Source of the DNA: Chlorobiota bacterium
GTDB lineage: Bacteria > Bacteroidota > Bacteroidia > Bacteroidales > JAADJA01
Direction of reading: 5' to 3'
Assembly (NCBI GenBank): GCA_030592565.1
Contig: JAUVIX010000050.1
Span: 1 to 14,198 of the forward strand
DNA length: 14,198 nucleotides
The stretch's first letter is position 1; each line of letters begins with the position of its first letter. The notes beneath the pieces are model-generated. The model saw nothing but the letters and a program-made list of their open reading frames with translations, was not told where the DNA came from and ran no database searches. The position numbers and the translations under genes are program-made. Positions 1-8,500 of this stretch are shown here, one piece after another.

Positions 1-431
1 AACTTGATATTTACTCAATTGACAATATTGATAAAGATACTCTCTCAGGGTATGACAACTGGATTATTGGAGGTTCGACGGTCGGCTCACACGTTTGGGA
101 AGATGCTGACGACTCAAATAAATGGCACGATTTCTTCAAAATGCTTGACGACATTGATTTCAGTAATAAGACGATAGCAGCTTTTGGGTTAGGTGATCAG
201 ATTTTATACCCACATCATTTTGTTGACGGTCTTGGAATATTCAAAGAGGAGTTTGAAAAAAGAGGTGGTAAATTAACAGGTGAATGGCCAACCGATGGTT
301 ACAATTATACTGAATCAGAAGGTGCAAAAGACGAAATGTTTTTCGGACTGGCGCTCGATGAAGATAATCAGGATGAACTGACAGAAGTAAGAATAGAAGA
401 ATGGCTTGAAACCATTAAAAAAGAATTTTAG
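1..431 (+). CDS. fldA: Flavodoxin, long-chain type (5' end outside window)
   Basis: Low-potential FMN electron carrier of the cytoplasm, which can stand in for ferredoxin. The reading frame is open from base 3 to the stop at 429-431 (142 visible residues), so the gene starts upstream and the Met codon at 141 is internal. About 30-35 N-terminal residues, including the FMN phosphate-binding loop, are missing from view. Visible hallmarks are the first flavin loop (WIIGGSTVG, bases about 60-86), the second flavin loop GLGDQILYPHHFVDGLG, the long-chain insertion WPTDGYNYTESEGA, and the C-terminal block GLALDEDNQDELTEVRIEEW, typical of 165-180 residue flavodoxins. The first loop normally reads TPTWG; here the Trp that stacks on the isoalloxazine is Val, while the Tyr of the second loop is kept. 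A strong terminator follows. The family call is firm; the physiological partner is unknown. Confidence 0.95.
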   Translation, partial: LDIYSIDNIDKDTLSGYDNWIIGGSTVGSHVWEDADDSNKWHDFFKMLDDIDFSNKTIAAFGLGDQILYPHHFVDGLGIFKEEFEKRGGKLTGEWPTDGYNYTESEGAKDEMFFGLALDEDNQDELTEVRIEEWLETIKKEF

Positions 432-469
432 TTCTTCCAAATAACAATTATCAGATGTATTTGGATATT

Positions 470-499
470 AACCCTTCCCCGTGTGGGAAGGGTTTTTTT
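470..499 (+). terminator. Intrinsic terminator of the flavodoxin gene
   Basis: A perfect 10-bp stem (AACCCTTCCC at 470-479 with GGGAAGGGTT at 485-494), a CGTGT loop and a T run at 493-499. It ends on the stop codon of the convergent OmpA-family gene (498-500). On the minus strand no T run follows the hairpin, so it looks one-directional. Confidence 0.9.
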
Positions 500-2573
500 A
501 TTTCTCAAGAACCTTAAATTCTGTTCTCCTGTTTTTCTGTCTTCCCATAGGAGTGTCGTTTGAGGCTATTGGCTGTGCAAAACCATATCCTGCAAAAGCA
601 AGTCTGCTCTTATCAATACCTTTGTCAACAAGATAATCAATCACTGACTTTGCTCTTTTCTCTGAAAGTTTTTTATTGTATGATTTGGACCCCACATTAT
701 CAGTGTGGCCTGAGATTTCTATTCTCAATGTCGGTGTTTCATTCATCAGCTTGTATAGCCTGTCGAGTTCAGAAACAGATTCCGGACGCAGCGTAGCTTC
801 ATTAAAATCAAAAAAGATATTATTTAATACAATTTTTGACCCGACGGAAACTTTCCCCAATAAAATATCTTTTCTCACTTTCCGGGCAGTAGCATTTTTT
901 GGAATATCAAAATTTTCAGAATGAAACAGATAGCCTTTTTTTGTAACAGTTATTGAGTAATTAATTCCCGGCTCAAGCGACAACAGATATTTTCCAGTTT
1001 TGCTGTTGGATTCAAAACTTCCTATCAACTCATTTTTGGTGATATCGATAATTTCGATGATTGCCTGTAAGGGATCGAGTGTCTCTTCATCAAGGATTAT
1101 ACCCGAAAAAATAATATTCATTTCGATTTTCTCCTCAGGATAAACAGCAACAACAGGATTTTCGGATATTGCTAACGAAAGTCCGTTAACATTATTTACC
1201 AGAGGTTTTACTTCACCAAGAAAGGTAATCATATAAAGATCCTGGCCGCCATAGCCGCCCTTTTTCTTTGAAGAGTAATAACCGCGTTGACCATTGGCTG
1301 CCATGGTAAAAAATACATCGTTGTCGGGTGTATTTATCGGATATCCCAGGTTAACCGGATTTGTCCATTCACCATCCACTTTTCCCGACCTAAAAATATC
1401 AAACCCACCCATTGTAATATGTCCTTTTGAGCTAAAATAAAGAGTATTACCATCTGTGGATATGAATACACCCTCTTCATCATAAGGAGTATTTATTGTG
1501 GCCCCGATATTGACAGGCTCAGTCCATTTATCCTTAGCATCTTTCTTGCTGTAATATATATCAATACCGCCATATCCATCCTCACGTCTGGTTGTAAAAT
1601 ATAGTGTCCTTTTATCAAAAGTGAGTGCCGCCGATGTCTGTTTCAGCCCGTCATTGATAATTGTCGGGAGTTTTCGTGGCATTCCGTATGCGTCATTTTC
1701 AAGCCTGCTTTCGTACAGAATATTTCCACCTGATGATCTGTAAATATAAATAACAGTTCCATCTGATGATATTCCTGCAGTCGCTTCATGATTCGAGCCG
1801 TTTATCCCAAAGTCGTTTTCAGGAATAGTCCATCTGCCATCCTCATAATAAGTGGCAAAAACATCCTCAAAATAGAAAGAGTCATCATCTCTTCTGCCAC
1901 CTGTTGTGCTCTCCCTTGCTGACGTGAACATAATCATATCCTCCTCAGGAACCACTAATGGTCTATAATCCGGATATGCAGAATTTATAACCTCACCCAT
2001 ATTGTCAATGAAAACCCTGCCAGGATTTGCAACCAATTCTCTGGCTTTAAGGCACTCTTGAATATTCTTATCAATCGACTTTTTCTCTTTTGCAAGTTGT
2101 TCTGGCGTTAGGGCATTTTTATGCTCCTGATATTTTTCTACTGCCTCATTAAACTGATAATTCAGATGATAGGCCTTTGCAAGAAGATAGTTGACATCGT
2201 TATATTCCATATCAAGACTGATTCGTGGGTCGAGGTTATAGGCTTTCTCCAGATATTTAATTGCATTGGTTTTATCATTATCATACAAATAGCACCTACC
2301 AATTTTATAATTTAATAATGCATTATCAGGGTTAAAATTATTTGCTTTTATATAACTGTCAATAGCAAGATGGTACATTCCGGGCCCTATTTCATAATAC
2401 TTATCTCCCTGACTTATTTGGGCAAGGGCATTACTAAGCTCCAACCGGTTATTAGGAAAGTTATACTTTGTAAAGCCGACACTCTGTCCCGACAGATTTT
2501 TCATCCCTATCAGCAATACAAATAATGCACTTATATAAAATATCCTTTTTAACATCATTTTAGATTTTAACAT
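498..2573 (-). CDS. TPR / beta-propeller / OmpA-C envelope protein (PorE-like)
   Basis: Predicted exported protein of 691 residues that probably tethers an envelope complex to peptidoglycan. Domains in order: signal peptide (1-30, core IFYISALFVLLIG, ending SGQS); TPR helices (about 45-175, including NYKIGRCYLYDNDKTNAIKY); WD40-like/PD40 beta-propeller (about 190-455, blades such as TLYFTTRREDGYGGIDIY and TLYFSSKGHITMGGFDIF); a carboxypeptidase-regulatory-like beta-sandwich (about 487-570); OmpA-C (580-691). In the last, D625 (GHTD) and R640 (LSEKRA) lie 15 residues apart, as do the diaminopimelate-binding Asp and Arg of OmpA proteins. This domain order is that of PorE (PG1058), a type IX secretion component. 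PorE is a lipoprotein; here no lipobox Cys follows the signal sequence. Paralogues with this architecture are common in Bacteroidota, so a secretion role is inference. The start overlaps the upstream stop (TAATG); Met6 or Met7 are alternative starts. Confidence 0.88.
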   Translation of the reverse strand: MLKSKMMLKRIFYISALFVLLIGMKNLSGQSVGFTKYNFPNNRLELSNALAQISQGDKYYEIGPGMYHLAIDSYIKANNFNPDNALLNYKIGRCYLYDNDKTNAIKYLEKAYNLDPRISLDMEYNDVNYLLAKAYHLNYQFNEAVEKYQEHKNALTPEQLAKEKKSIDKNIQECLKARELVANPGRVFIDNMGEVINSAYPDYRPLVVPEEDMIMFTSARESTTGGRRDDDSFYFEDVFATYYEDGRWTIPENDFGINGSNHEATAGISSDGTVIYIYRSSGGNILYESRLENDAYGMPRKLPTIINDGLKQTSAALTFDKRTLYFTTRREDGYGGIDIYYSKKDAKDKWTEPVNIGATINTPYDEEGVFISTDGNTLYFSSKGHITMGGFDIFRSGKVDGEWTNPVNLGYPINTPDNDVFFTMAANGQRGYYSSKKKGGYGGQDLYMITFLGEVKPLVNNVNGLSLAISENPVVAVYPEEKIEMNIIFSGIILDEETLDPLQAIIEIIDITKNELIGSFESNSKTGKYLLSLEPGINYSITVTKKGYLFHSENFDIPKNATARKVRKDILLGKVSVGSKIVLNNIFFDFNEATLRPESVSELDRLYKLMNETPTLRIEISGHTDNVGSKSYNKKLSEKRAKSVIDYLVDKGIDKSRLAFAGYGFAQPIASNDTPMGRQKNRRTEFKVLEK

Positions 2574-3628
2574 TATTTACCACATTGATTTGTCGCATAA
2601 TTCTCAGCCGCTACAACACCAAAAGAAGCTGCCTTATTCCAGTCTCTGCAAGCGCCTGCCACATCCCTTCGCATCTCTTTTGTATTACCTCTGTTCAGAT
2701 AGGCTTCTCCATAATCAGGATTAATGCTTATAGCTGTTGAAAAATCTTCAATTGCACCACTAAAATCACCCATCATATATTTAGCATTCCCCCGATTATT
2801 ATAAGCATAAGCAAAGGATGAATTAAGGTTGGTTGCTCTTGTATAATCCTTGACGGCTCCCTCAAAATCACCCATTTCATATTTTAATCTTCCGCGATTA
2901 TTAAGGGCATCTGCAAATTTTACATCTACTTTAATGGCAGCAGTGTAATCTTCGAGGGCTGCCTCTTTATCTCCTGTATTTTCGTGTGCTTTACCAAGGT
3001 TGTTAAATGCAAATGCCATAGATGGGTCAAGTGTTGTAGCTTTTATCAAATCACTTAAAGCTCCTGAGTAATCTTGCATATTCATTTTCAGCAATCCTCT
3101 ATCGTTATATGCCGGAGCATAATCTTGTTTAAACGAAATGGCCTTATCAAAATTCATTAAAGCCTCCTGATCTTGTCCTTGCTTTATCTGGACATTTGCT
3201 CTGAGATAGTATGCTTCTGCAAAAGTTTGATCTATAGCAATTGCTGAGGAAAACTCTTCATTTGCTTTTAAATAATCCTCCTTCATAAAGTAGGCTGTTC
3301 CCCTACCTACATAGGCCTTAGAATCTTTATCCTTTGAGATAACAGTACTAAAATCACGTATTGCTCTGTCGGGTCTGTTAAGTTTCAGGAATATACATCC
3401 CCTGTTGTAAACAGCTTGTATAAGATCCGGATTAAACGAAACGGCCTTATTCACCATCGAAAGTGCCTCACTGTAATGTCCGTCATCACACTGCTGAAGA
3501 CTTTCGTTGTATAGCTTTATCGAAACACGACTATTGTCATCGGTAGTGTCACTACTTTTTGTATCCTGAGCCATTAAGCCACCATATAGGGAAAGCAAGA
3601 AACTTATCAGTAATATTTTTCCTTTCAT
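2573..3628 (-). CDS. Exported protein with nine TPR repeats
   Basis: A solenoid protein, probably a periplasmic scaffold for protein-protein contacts; no enzymatic motif is visible. I chose the start at 3628 because it gives a clean signal peptide (MKGKILLISFLLSLYGGLMA, cut before QDT); the frame stays open to 3697, but the extra 23 residues (NFFFFRRK...) are translated A-tract. The 351-residue product has nine 34-residue TPR units from about residue 37 to 335, each with the pattern A-Y-x-N-R-G ... G-D-x-x-x-A-x-x-D-x-x-x-A-I ... N-P; units 6-8 are especially alike. The tail ACRDWNKAASFG...NQCGK is a common ending of Bacteroidota TPR proteins. It is first in an operon with the OmpA-family gene (stop and start overlap by one base), so the two probably act together at the envelope. 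The specific function is unknown. Confidence 0.85.
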   Translation of the reverse strand: MKGKILLISFLLSLYGGLMAQDTKSSDTTDDNSRVSIKLYNESLQQCDDGHYSEALSMVNKAVSFNPDLIQAVYNRGCIFLKLNRPDRAIRDFSTVISKDKDSKAYVGRGTAYFMKEDYLKANEEFSSAIAIDQTFAEAYYLRANVQIKQGQDQEALMNFDKAISFKQDYAPAYNDRGLLKMNMQDYSGALSDLIKATTLDPSMAFAFNNLGKAHENTGDKEAALEDYTAAIKVDVKFADALNNRGRLKYEMGDFEGAVKDYTRATNLNSSFAYAYNNRGNAKYMMGDFSGAIEDFSTAISINPDYGEAYLNRGNTKEMRRDVAGACRDWNKAASFGVVAAENYATNQCGK

Positions 3629-3773
3629 ATTCAATATTTTAATGAAATGAGTTATCAATAAGGGTTTTCTACGAAAAAAAAAGAAATTTGTTTTCAAAAA
3701 TTCATAAAAGGGATACTATCAGATAAAGTTGGCTGTTACTATCGGCCAGAGGTGTATAAAAGGTTTCCTTTTT

Positions 3774-3857
3774 TGAAATACTACAATACACTATGAATAC
3801 GAATTATAATATATGAATACCCTTGAATACAGTGATTTAACATTTTTTATGAAATAC
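3774..3857 (+). repeat. Phased direct repeats TGAATAC / TGAAATAC
   Basis: Three exact TGAATAC copies start at 3794, 3814 and 3824, that is 20 and 10 bp apart, so they lie on one face of the helix. The first two are extended to TATGAATAC. One-base-longer TGAAATAC copies flank them at 3774-3781 and 3850-3857, and a weaker CAATAC lies at 3784-3789. The cluster sits about 40-120 bp upstream of the candidate -7 box of the efflux operon, where an activator or cooperative repressor could bind. The repeats are seen directly; the role is inference. Confidence 0.55.
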
Positions 3858-3893
3858 GGGCAAAAAAACACTCTCTCCGGTGTAATATATTTC

Positions 3894-3901
3894 TACTTTT
3901 G
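3894..3901 (+). promoter_or_regulatory. Candidate -7 box of the efflux operon
   Basis: TACTTTTG fits the Bacteroidota -7 consensus TAnnTTTG and would give a leader of about 30 bases before the ATG at 3937. No TTTG -33 element lies at the expected spacing, so the promoter may be weak or activator-dependent. Confidence 0.45.
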
Positions 3902-3936
3902 CCGTCCTTTATAGTTGTATATACATCTTTTAGAAT

Positions 3937-4386
3937 ATGGAGTTTCAAACAACAGATTTTTTCGGGAAATGGATTGCAATGGCACATCACCGTATGTTTC
4001 ATTTGCTTACACGAACTTTTCAGAAAGAAGGTTATGATCTTACTTTTGAGCAGTTCATATTATTAAAAATAGTTAATGCCAATGAAGGAATAAGCCAACA
4101 GGAACTGGCCAATTTTATGGACAGGGACAAAACCTCAATAACCAGGGCTATCAACACATTAGAAGATCATCATAAAGTAATTAGGATAAACCTTAAAGAC
4201 GATAGAAGAAAGAAGGGTATATATCTTACTAAAGAAGGTCGAATGCTTCTGGAGAATATATTGCCTAAGTTTTTAGAGATAAAGTCGGAACTTGAAAAAG
4301 GTTTTAATAAGAAAGAAATCAGTAATACTGTTGATTTGCTAAAAAGATTAGTTAATAGAGTAAACGAAATGGAAGAAAAGTTGTAA
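3937..4386 (+). CDS. MarR-family transcriptional regulator
   Basis: Dimeric winged-helix DNA-binding protein of 149 residues, normal for the family. Helix 1 (about 5-30) and the C-terminal helices (about 100-149) would form the dimer interface. The winged helix spans about 36-105: SQQELANFMDRDKTSITRAI holds the start of the helix-turn-helix with the recognition helix around 65-77, and the wing is RINLKDDRRKKGIYLT with the conserved D-x-R motif. It is the first gene of the pump operon, 37 bp before the adaptor gene, so it is most simply an autorepressor that releases the operon when a small ligand, perhaps a pump substrate, binds. Ligand and operator cannot be read from the sequence. The family call is firm; the repressor role is inferred from context. 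Confidence 0.92.
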   Translation: MEFQTTDFFGKWIAMAHHRMFHLLTRTFQKEGYDLTFEQFILLKIVNANEGISQQELANFMDRDKTSITRAINTLEDHHKVIRINLKDDRRKKGIYLTKEGRMLLENILPKFLEIKSELEKGFNKKEISNTVDLLKRLVNRVNEMEEKL

Positions 4387-4423
4387 TTACAACCATTTTA
4401 TTAAACAGAAAAGAAAAAAAGTT

Positions 4424-5542
4424 ATGACATTCAGAAAAACATGGATAGTGGCCATCATTGTAATAGTTGCTGGTGTAGTTGGCTACAGTTACATCTCAAA
4501 AATGAAAAAAGCGCCTAAAAAGAAAGTTAATAAAACCCTGGTAATTGCTCCTTATATGGAAGTTACAAATGGAATTGCTCCTTTGATAATTGAAGGTTCG
4601 GGACAGGTAAAAGCCAAAGATCGTATCGATATCTTTTCAGAAGTAAATGGTGTGTTGCAAAAAACAAATAAGGACTTCAGAATCGGTGTTTCTTTTAAGA
4701 AAGGAGAGCTAATGATCAAAATCAATGACTCGGAGTTCAGAGCCAGCTTGTATGCCAGGCATAGCGATTTCCAGAATTTGATAACCTCTTTGCTTCCCGA
4801 TATTAAGCTTGAGTTTCCTGATGAGTTTGATAAATGGTACGATTATCTTACAACTATGGAGATTGATAAGCCCTTAAAACCGTTACCGGAAGTTAAATCG
4901 AAAAAAGAGAAATTTTTCATAACCGGCCGGAATATCTACAGCTCATATTATGGTATCCGCAATCTTGAAGCAAGGCTTGATAAATATAATATTAGGGCTC
5001 CTTTTACGGGAATTGTTACCGAATCAAATGTAAATCCGGGAACACTGATCCGGATTGGTCAAAAAATTGGTGTTTTCAGCAATACTGATGTCTTTGAATT
5101 GGAGCTTTCTGTTAAAGCAGTTGATGCCAATCTGATATCGGTTGGTGATATGACAGAAATAATATCTCCTGAAGGAGGAGCAGTATGTAAGGGCAGAGTT
5201 GCACGGATTAATGCTGCAATTGACCTTAATACCCAGACGGTTTCAGTTTTTATTGAAACATCAGATAAGGGATTACGTGAAGGAATGTTTGTGAAAGCCA
5301 GGATATCAGCGGGCTCAATGAATAATGTTTTTGAAATGCCGCGAAATATTCTTGTAGAAAACAGCTATGTATATGTCATTAAATCAGATAGTACTCTTAA
5401 GCTGCAGGAAATAGACGTAGTGCGTTTTTTGGATAAGTCGGTGGTCACAAAAGGTTTTACTGACGGAACCAAAATCGTTTCCAGAAATATCCCCGGTATC
5501 TTTCCAGGGATGAAGATAATTCCACAATCATCAAAAAAATAA
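4424..5542 (+). CDS. RND efflux periplasmic adaptor (membrane-fusion protein)
   Basis: Links the inner-membrane RND permease to the TolC-type channel. The 372-residue protein has one N-terminal membrane anchor (about 7-24) and no lipobox. The first half of the lipoyl domain is about 60-103 (GSGQVKAKDRIDIFSEVNG, GVSFKKGELMIKI) and the second half about 187-222 (YNIRAPFTGIVTESNVNPGT). A beta-barrel (about 223-295) and a membrane-proximal domain (about 300-368) follow. Between the lipoyl halves lies an insert (about 104-186) that does not read as the usual long heptad coiled coil: it contains LLPDIKLEFPDEF, a Pro-rich turn (KPLKPLPEVKS) and RNIYSSYYGIRNLEARL. I recall similar inserts in other Bacteroidota adaptors. 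It lies 18 bp before the permease gene and belongs to the same operon. Confidence 0.92.
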   Translation: MTFRKTWIVAIIVIVAGVVGYSYISKMKKAPKKKVNKTLVIAPYMEVTNGIAPLIIEGSGQVKAKDRIDIFSEVNGVLQKTNKDFRIGVSFKKGELMIKINDSEFRASLYARHSDFQNLITSLLPDIKLEFPDEFDKWYDYLTTMEIDKPLKPLPEVKSKKEKFFITGRNIYSSYYGIRNLEARLDKYNIRAPFTGIVTESNVNPGTLIRIGQKIGVFSNTDVFELELSVKAVDANLISVGDMTEIISPEGGAVCKGRVARINAAIDLNTQTVSVFIETSDKGLREGMFVKARISAGSMNNVFEMPRNILVENSYVYVIKSDSTLKLQEIDVVRFLDKSVVTKGFTDGTKIVSRNIPGIFPGMKIIPQSSKK

Positions 5543-5560
5543 CCGGACAAAAAAGAATCA

Positions 5561-8500
5561 ATGAAAAAGATCATTTCCTACTTTATAAAGTATCCGATTG
5601 CTGCCAATGTTTTTATTATGACGTTTGTCATCTTTGGAACTGTGGCGATGCTCAATATGAAATCATCCTTTTTCCCTTTGGTTGAAAGCAGGATTATTAG
5701 CATTCAGCTTATTTATCCCGGAGCCTCTCCCGAAGAGGTGGAACAGGGTATCGTATTGAAAATTGAAGACAATCTAAAAGGAGTTTCCGGAATTGAGAGG
5801 GTAACCTCAGTATCTTCTGAAAACAGTGCTAACATTACTGTTGAAGTGGATAAAAGCTATGAAACTGATGTTGTACTTGAGGATGTAAAGAATGCAGTAA
5901 ATCGTATTAACTCCTTCCCTGTTGATATGGAGGTTCCTGTTATTTTTAAAAATGAAAATCTCAACAGAGTTGTAATTTTTTCTGTCAGTGGAGACAATAT
6001 TTCATTGAAATCCCTGAAAGAGATATCCTACAAAATTGAAGATGACATAAGAGGGATGGAGGGCATTTCTAAAGTCCTGCTACATGGCTTCCCTGAAGAG
6101 GAGATAGAAATTGCAGTTAACGAAAATACTCTTCGGGGTTATAACCTTACATTTGATGATGTGGCAAATGCTGTAAAGCGTGCCAATATTGACATAACAG
6201 GTGGCAAAATACGTACTAACGAAGAGGAATATTTGATACGTGGTCGTTATAAAAAGTATTACGGACGTGAGTTGAATAATATAGTCATTAAATCAGATGT
6301 TCAGGGAAAAACTATCAGAGTAGATGATGTGGCCCATGTTTATGATCGCTGGTCGGAAAATCCTAATAGAATTGAAATTAATAGCAAAACATCCGTTGAG
6401 ATTGAAATACAAACCACTAACAGTGAAGATTTCCTGGAAGCATCCGAAAAGATAAATAATTACATTTCGGAGTTTCGGGAAAAAAACCCAAATTTGAATG
6501 TCAGTGTAGTACAGGACAGGTCTGTTAACCTTAAAGAGCGAAAGGATTTGTTATTGCGTAACGGTGCTGTGGGAATGTTGCTTGTTTTGTTATTCTTGTC
6601 AATGTTTCTTAATCCTAGAATGGCCCTTTGGGTGGCTGCCGGCTTACCAATCTCTTTTTGGGGAATGTTTATTCTGGCAAATATTTTTGGCGTTACAATC
6701 AATGTTATCTCGCTTTTTGGGATGATCGTAGTTGTGGGGATTCTGGTGGATGACGGTATTGTCATTGCTGAAAATATTTATTCCCATTACGAACAGGGAA
6801 AAAATAGCGTCAGGGCGGCCATCGACGGAACAATGGAGGTGTTACCTTCAATTTTTTCTGCAATATTTACGACAATAATTGCTTTTTCAACCTTCTTTTT
6901 CCTTGACGGACGAATGGGTGATTTTTTCAGTGAGCTGGCTTTTGTGGTTATTGCCACACTCTTTGTTTCTTTAATTGAAGCAGTTATAATTCTACCGACA
7001 CACCTTGCCCATTCCAGAGCTTTAAAAGGAGAGAAGAAACAAAACCGTATCGTAAAATTTATGGACAAGATAATGTATTGGATGCGAGACAAGACCTACG
7101 CTCCTGTTTTGCGTTTTTCCATTAACAACAGGTTCCTGGTAATTTCCATTGCTGTTGTATTGTTTCTATTAACCATTGGGGCAATGGAAGGGGGGATAAT
7201 CAAAGGTACATTTTTCCCGTTTATTGAGCGGGATAACATCACCGTTACTTTGAAGATGCCAGCCGGGACTAATGAAAAGATCACAGAAGCCTGGATTGAT
7301 AAAATCCAAAAAGCAGCCTGGGAGGTAAATGCTGATTACAAAGCCAAACGAGCTGACAGTTTGGATATCATTACTTTCATTGAAAAGAAAATTGGCCCAT
7401 CAACTGCTGATGGAAGCCTTAACATCATTCTCCTGAATGGTGAAACACGAAACATCATAAGTTTTGAAATAGCCAATGCCATTACCAAAAAGGCAGGGCC
7501 GGTCATAGGTGCCGAACAGCTTTCTTTTGGCGGTGGAGGTTCGTTTGGCAAGCCTGTCTCCGTTGCTTTTCTGGGAAATAATCTTGAAGAGTTGACTTTG
7601 GCTAAAAACGAGTTAAAGTTTGAATTGTCAAAATTATCAGGGCTTAAAGATATAAACGATAACGACCGCCAGGGAATTAAAGAAATTAACGTTGTTTTAA
7701 AAGAAAAGGCCTACATGCTTGGATTGACTCTTCAGGATATCCTGGGGCAGATACGGTCAGGCTTTTTCGGTAAAGAGGTTCAGCGATTGCAACGTGGTCG
7801 TGATGAGGTAAAAGTCTGGGTCCGTTATGATGAGAATGAGCGATCATCCATAAAAAACCTTTCGGAAATGTTTATTACCACTCCTTCACGAAAAAAAGTT
7901 CCGTTTGGGGAAATTGCATCTTATACCATTAAAAGAGGTATTGTTTCGATTAACCATCTTGACGGAAAGAGGCAAATAAATGTTGAAGCAGATATGGTTG
8001 ATGAAAATGCTTCGGCAACAGATGTGCTGGATTATGTAAAAGCGTCTATTGTACCTGTTATTCTGGCAAAATACCCGACAGTAAATGTGCTTTACGAAGG
8101 GCAGAACCGTGAAGCGGAAAAGACTTCTAAGTCAGCCGGCAAAGTGGTTCCTATCGTTCTGTTTTTGATTATCGCTATAATAGTGTTTACGTTCCGCTCA
8201 TTTAGCCAGACAATTCTTTTATTTTTTCTCATCCCATTTAGTTTTGTGGGAGTGGCCTGGGGTCACTGGTTCCATGGGCAACCGATTAATGTACTTTCAA
8301 TGATGGGTATTATTGCCCTTATAGGAATTCTGGTAAATGACGGCCTTGTGCTTATCAGTAAAGTTAATCGTTTGCTGAAAAGCGGAGTCCCCTTTAAAGA
8401 AGCTGTGTATCAGGCAGGTGTCTCCCGATTCAGGGCTATATTCCTTACTTCCCTGACTACTGTTGCCGGTCTTGCTCCATTAATTCTGGAGAAAAGTTTC

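Larger units (their letters stand above)
3629..3936. other. Divergent intergenic region, TPR gene / efflux operon
   Basis: This 308-bp AT-rich stretch between the TPR gene (-) and the marR-family gene (+) holds no credible gene. It contains a 9-A homopolymer (3674-3682), the phased TGAATAC repeats (3774-3857) and a candidate -7 box for the efflux operon (3894-3901), listed separately. I found no good TAnnTTTG box facing the TPR gene. Confidence 0.7.

Noticed and set aside
560..924. Plus-strand open frames inside the OmpA-family gene
   Set aside because: They oppose a long, well-conserved gene, have no recognisable domain and no start signals.
3629..3697. A 23-residue N-terminal extension of the TPR protein
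   Set aside because: It would put FFFFRRK, translated from an A-tract, ahead of a clean signal peptide that starts at 3628.
3758..3774. Hairpin AAAAGG-TTT-CCTTTT followed by T's, as a terminator
   Set aside because: Only six pairs, four of them A-T, and it lies upstream of the operon with no gene to terminate on the plus strand.
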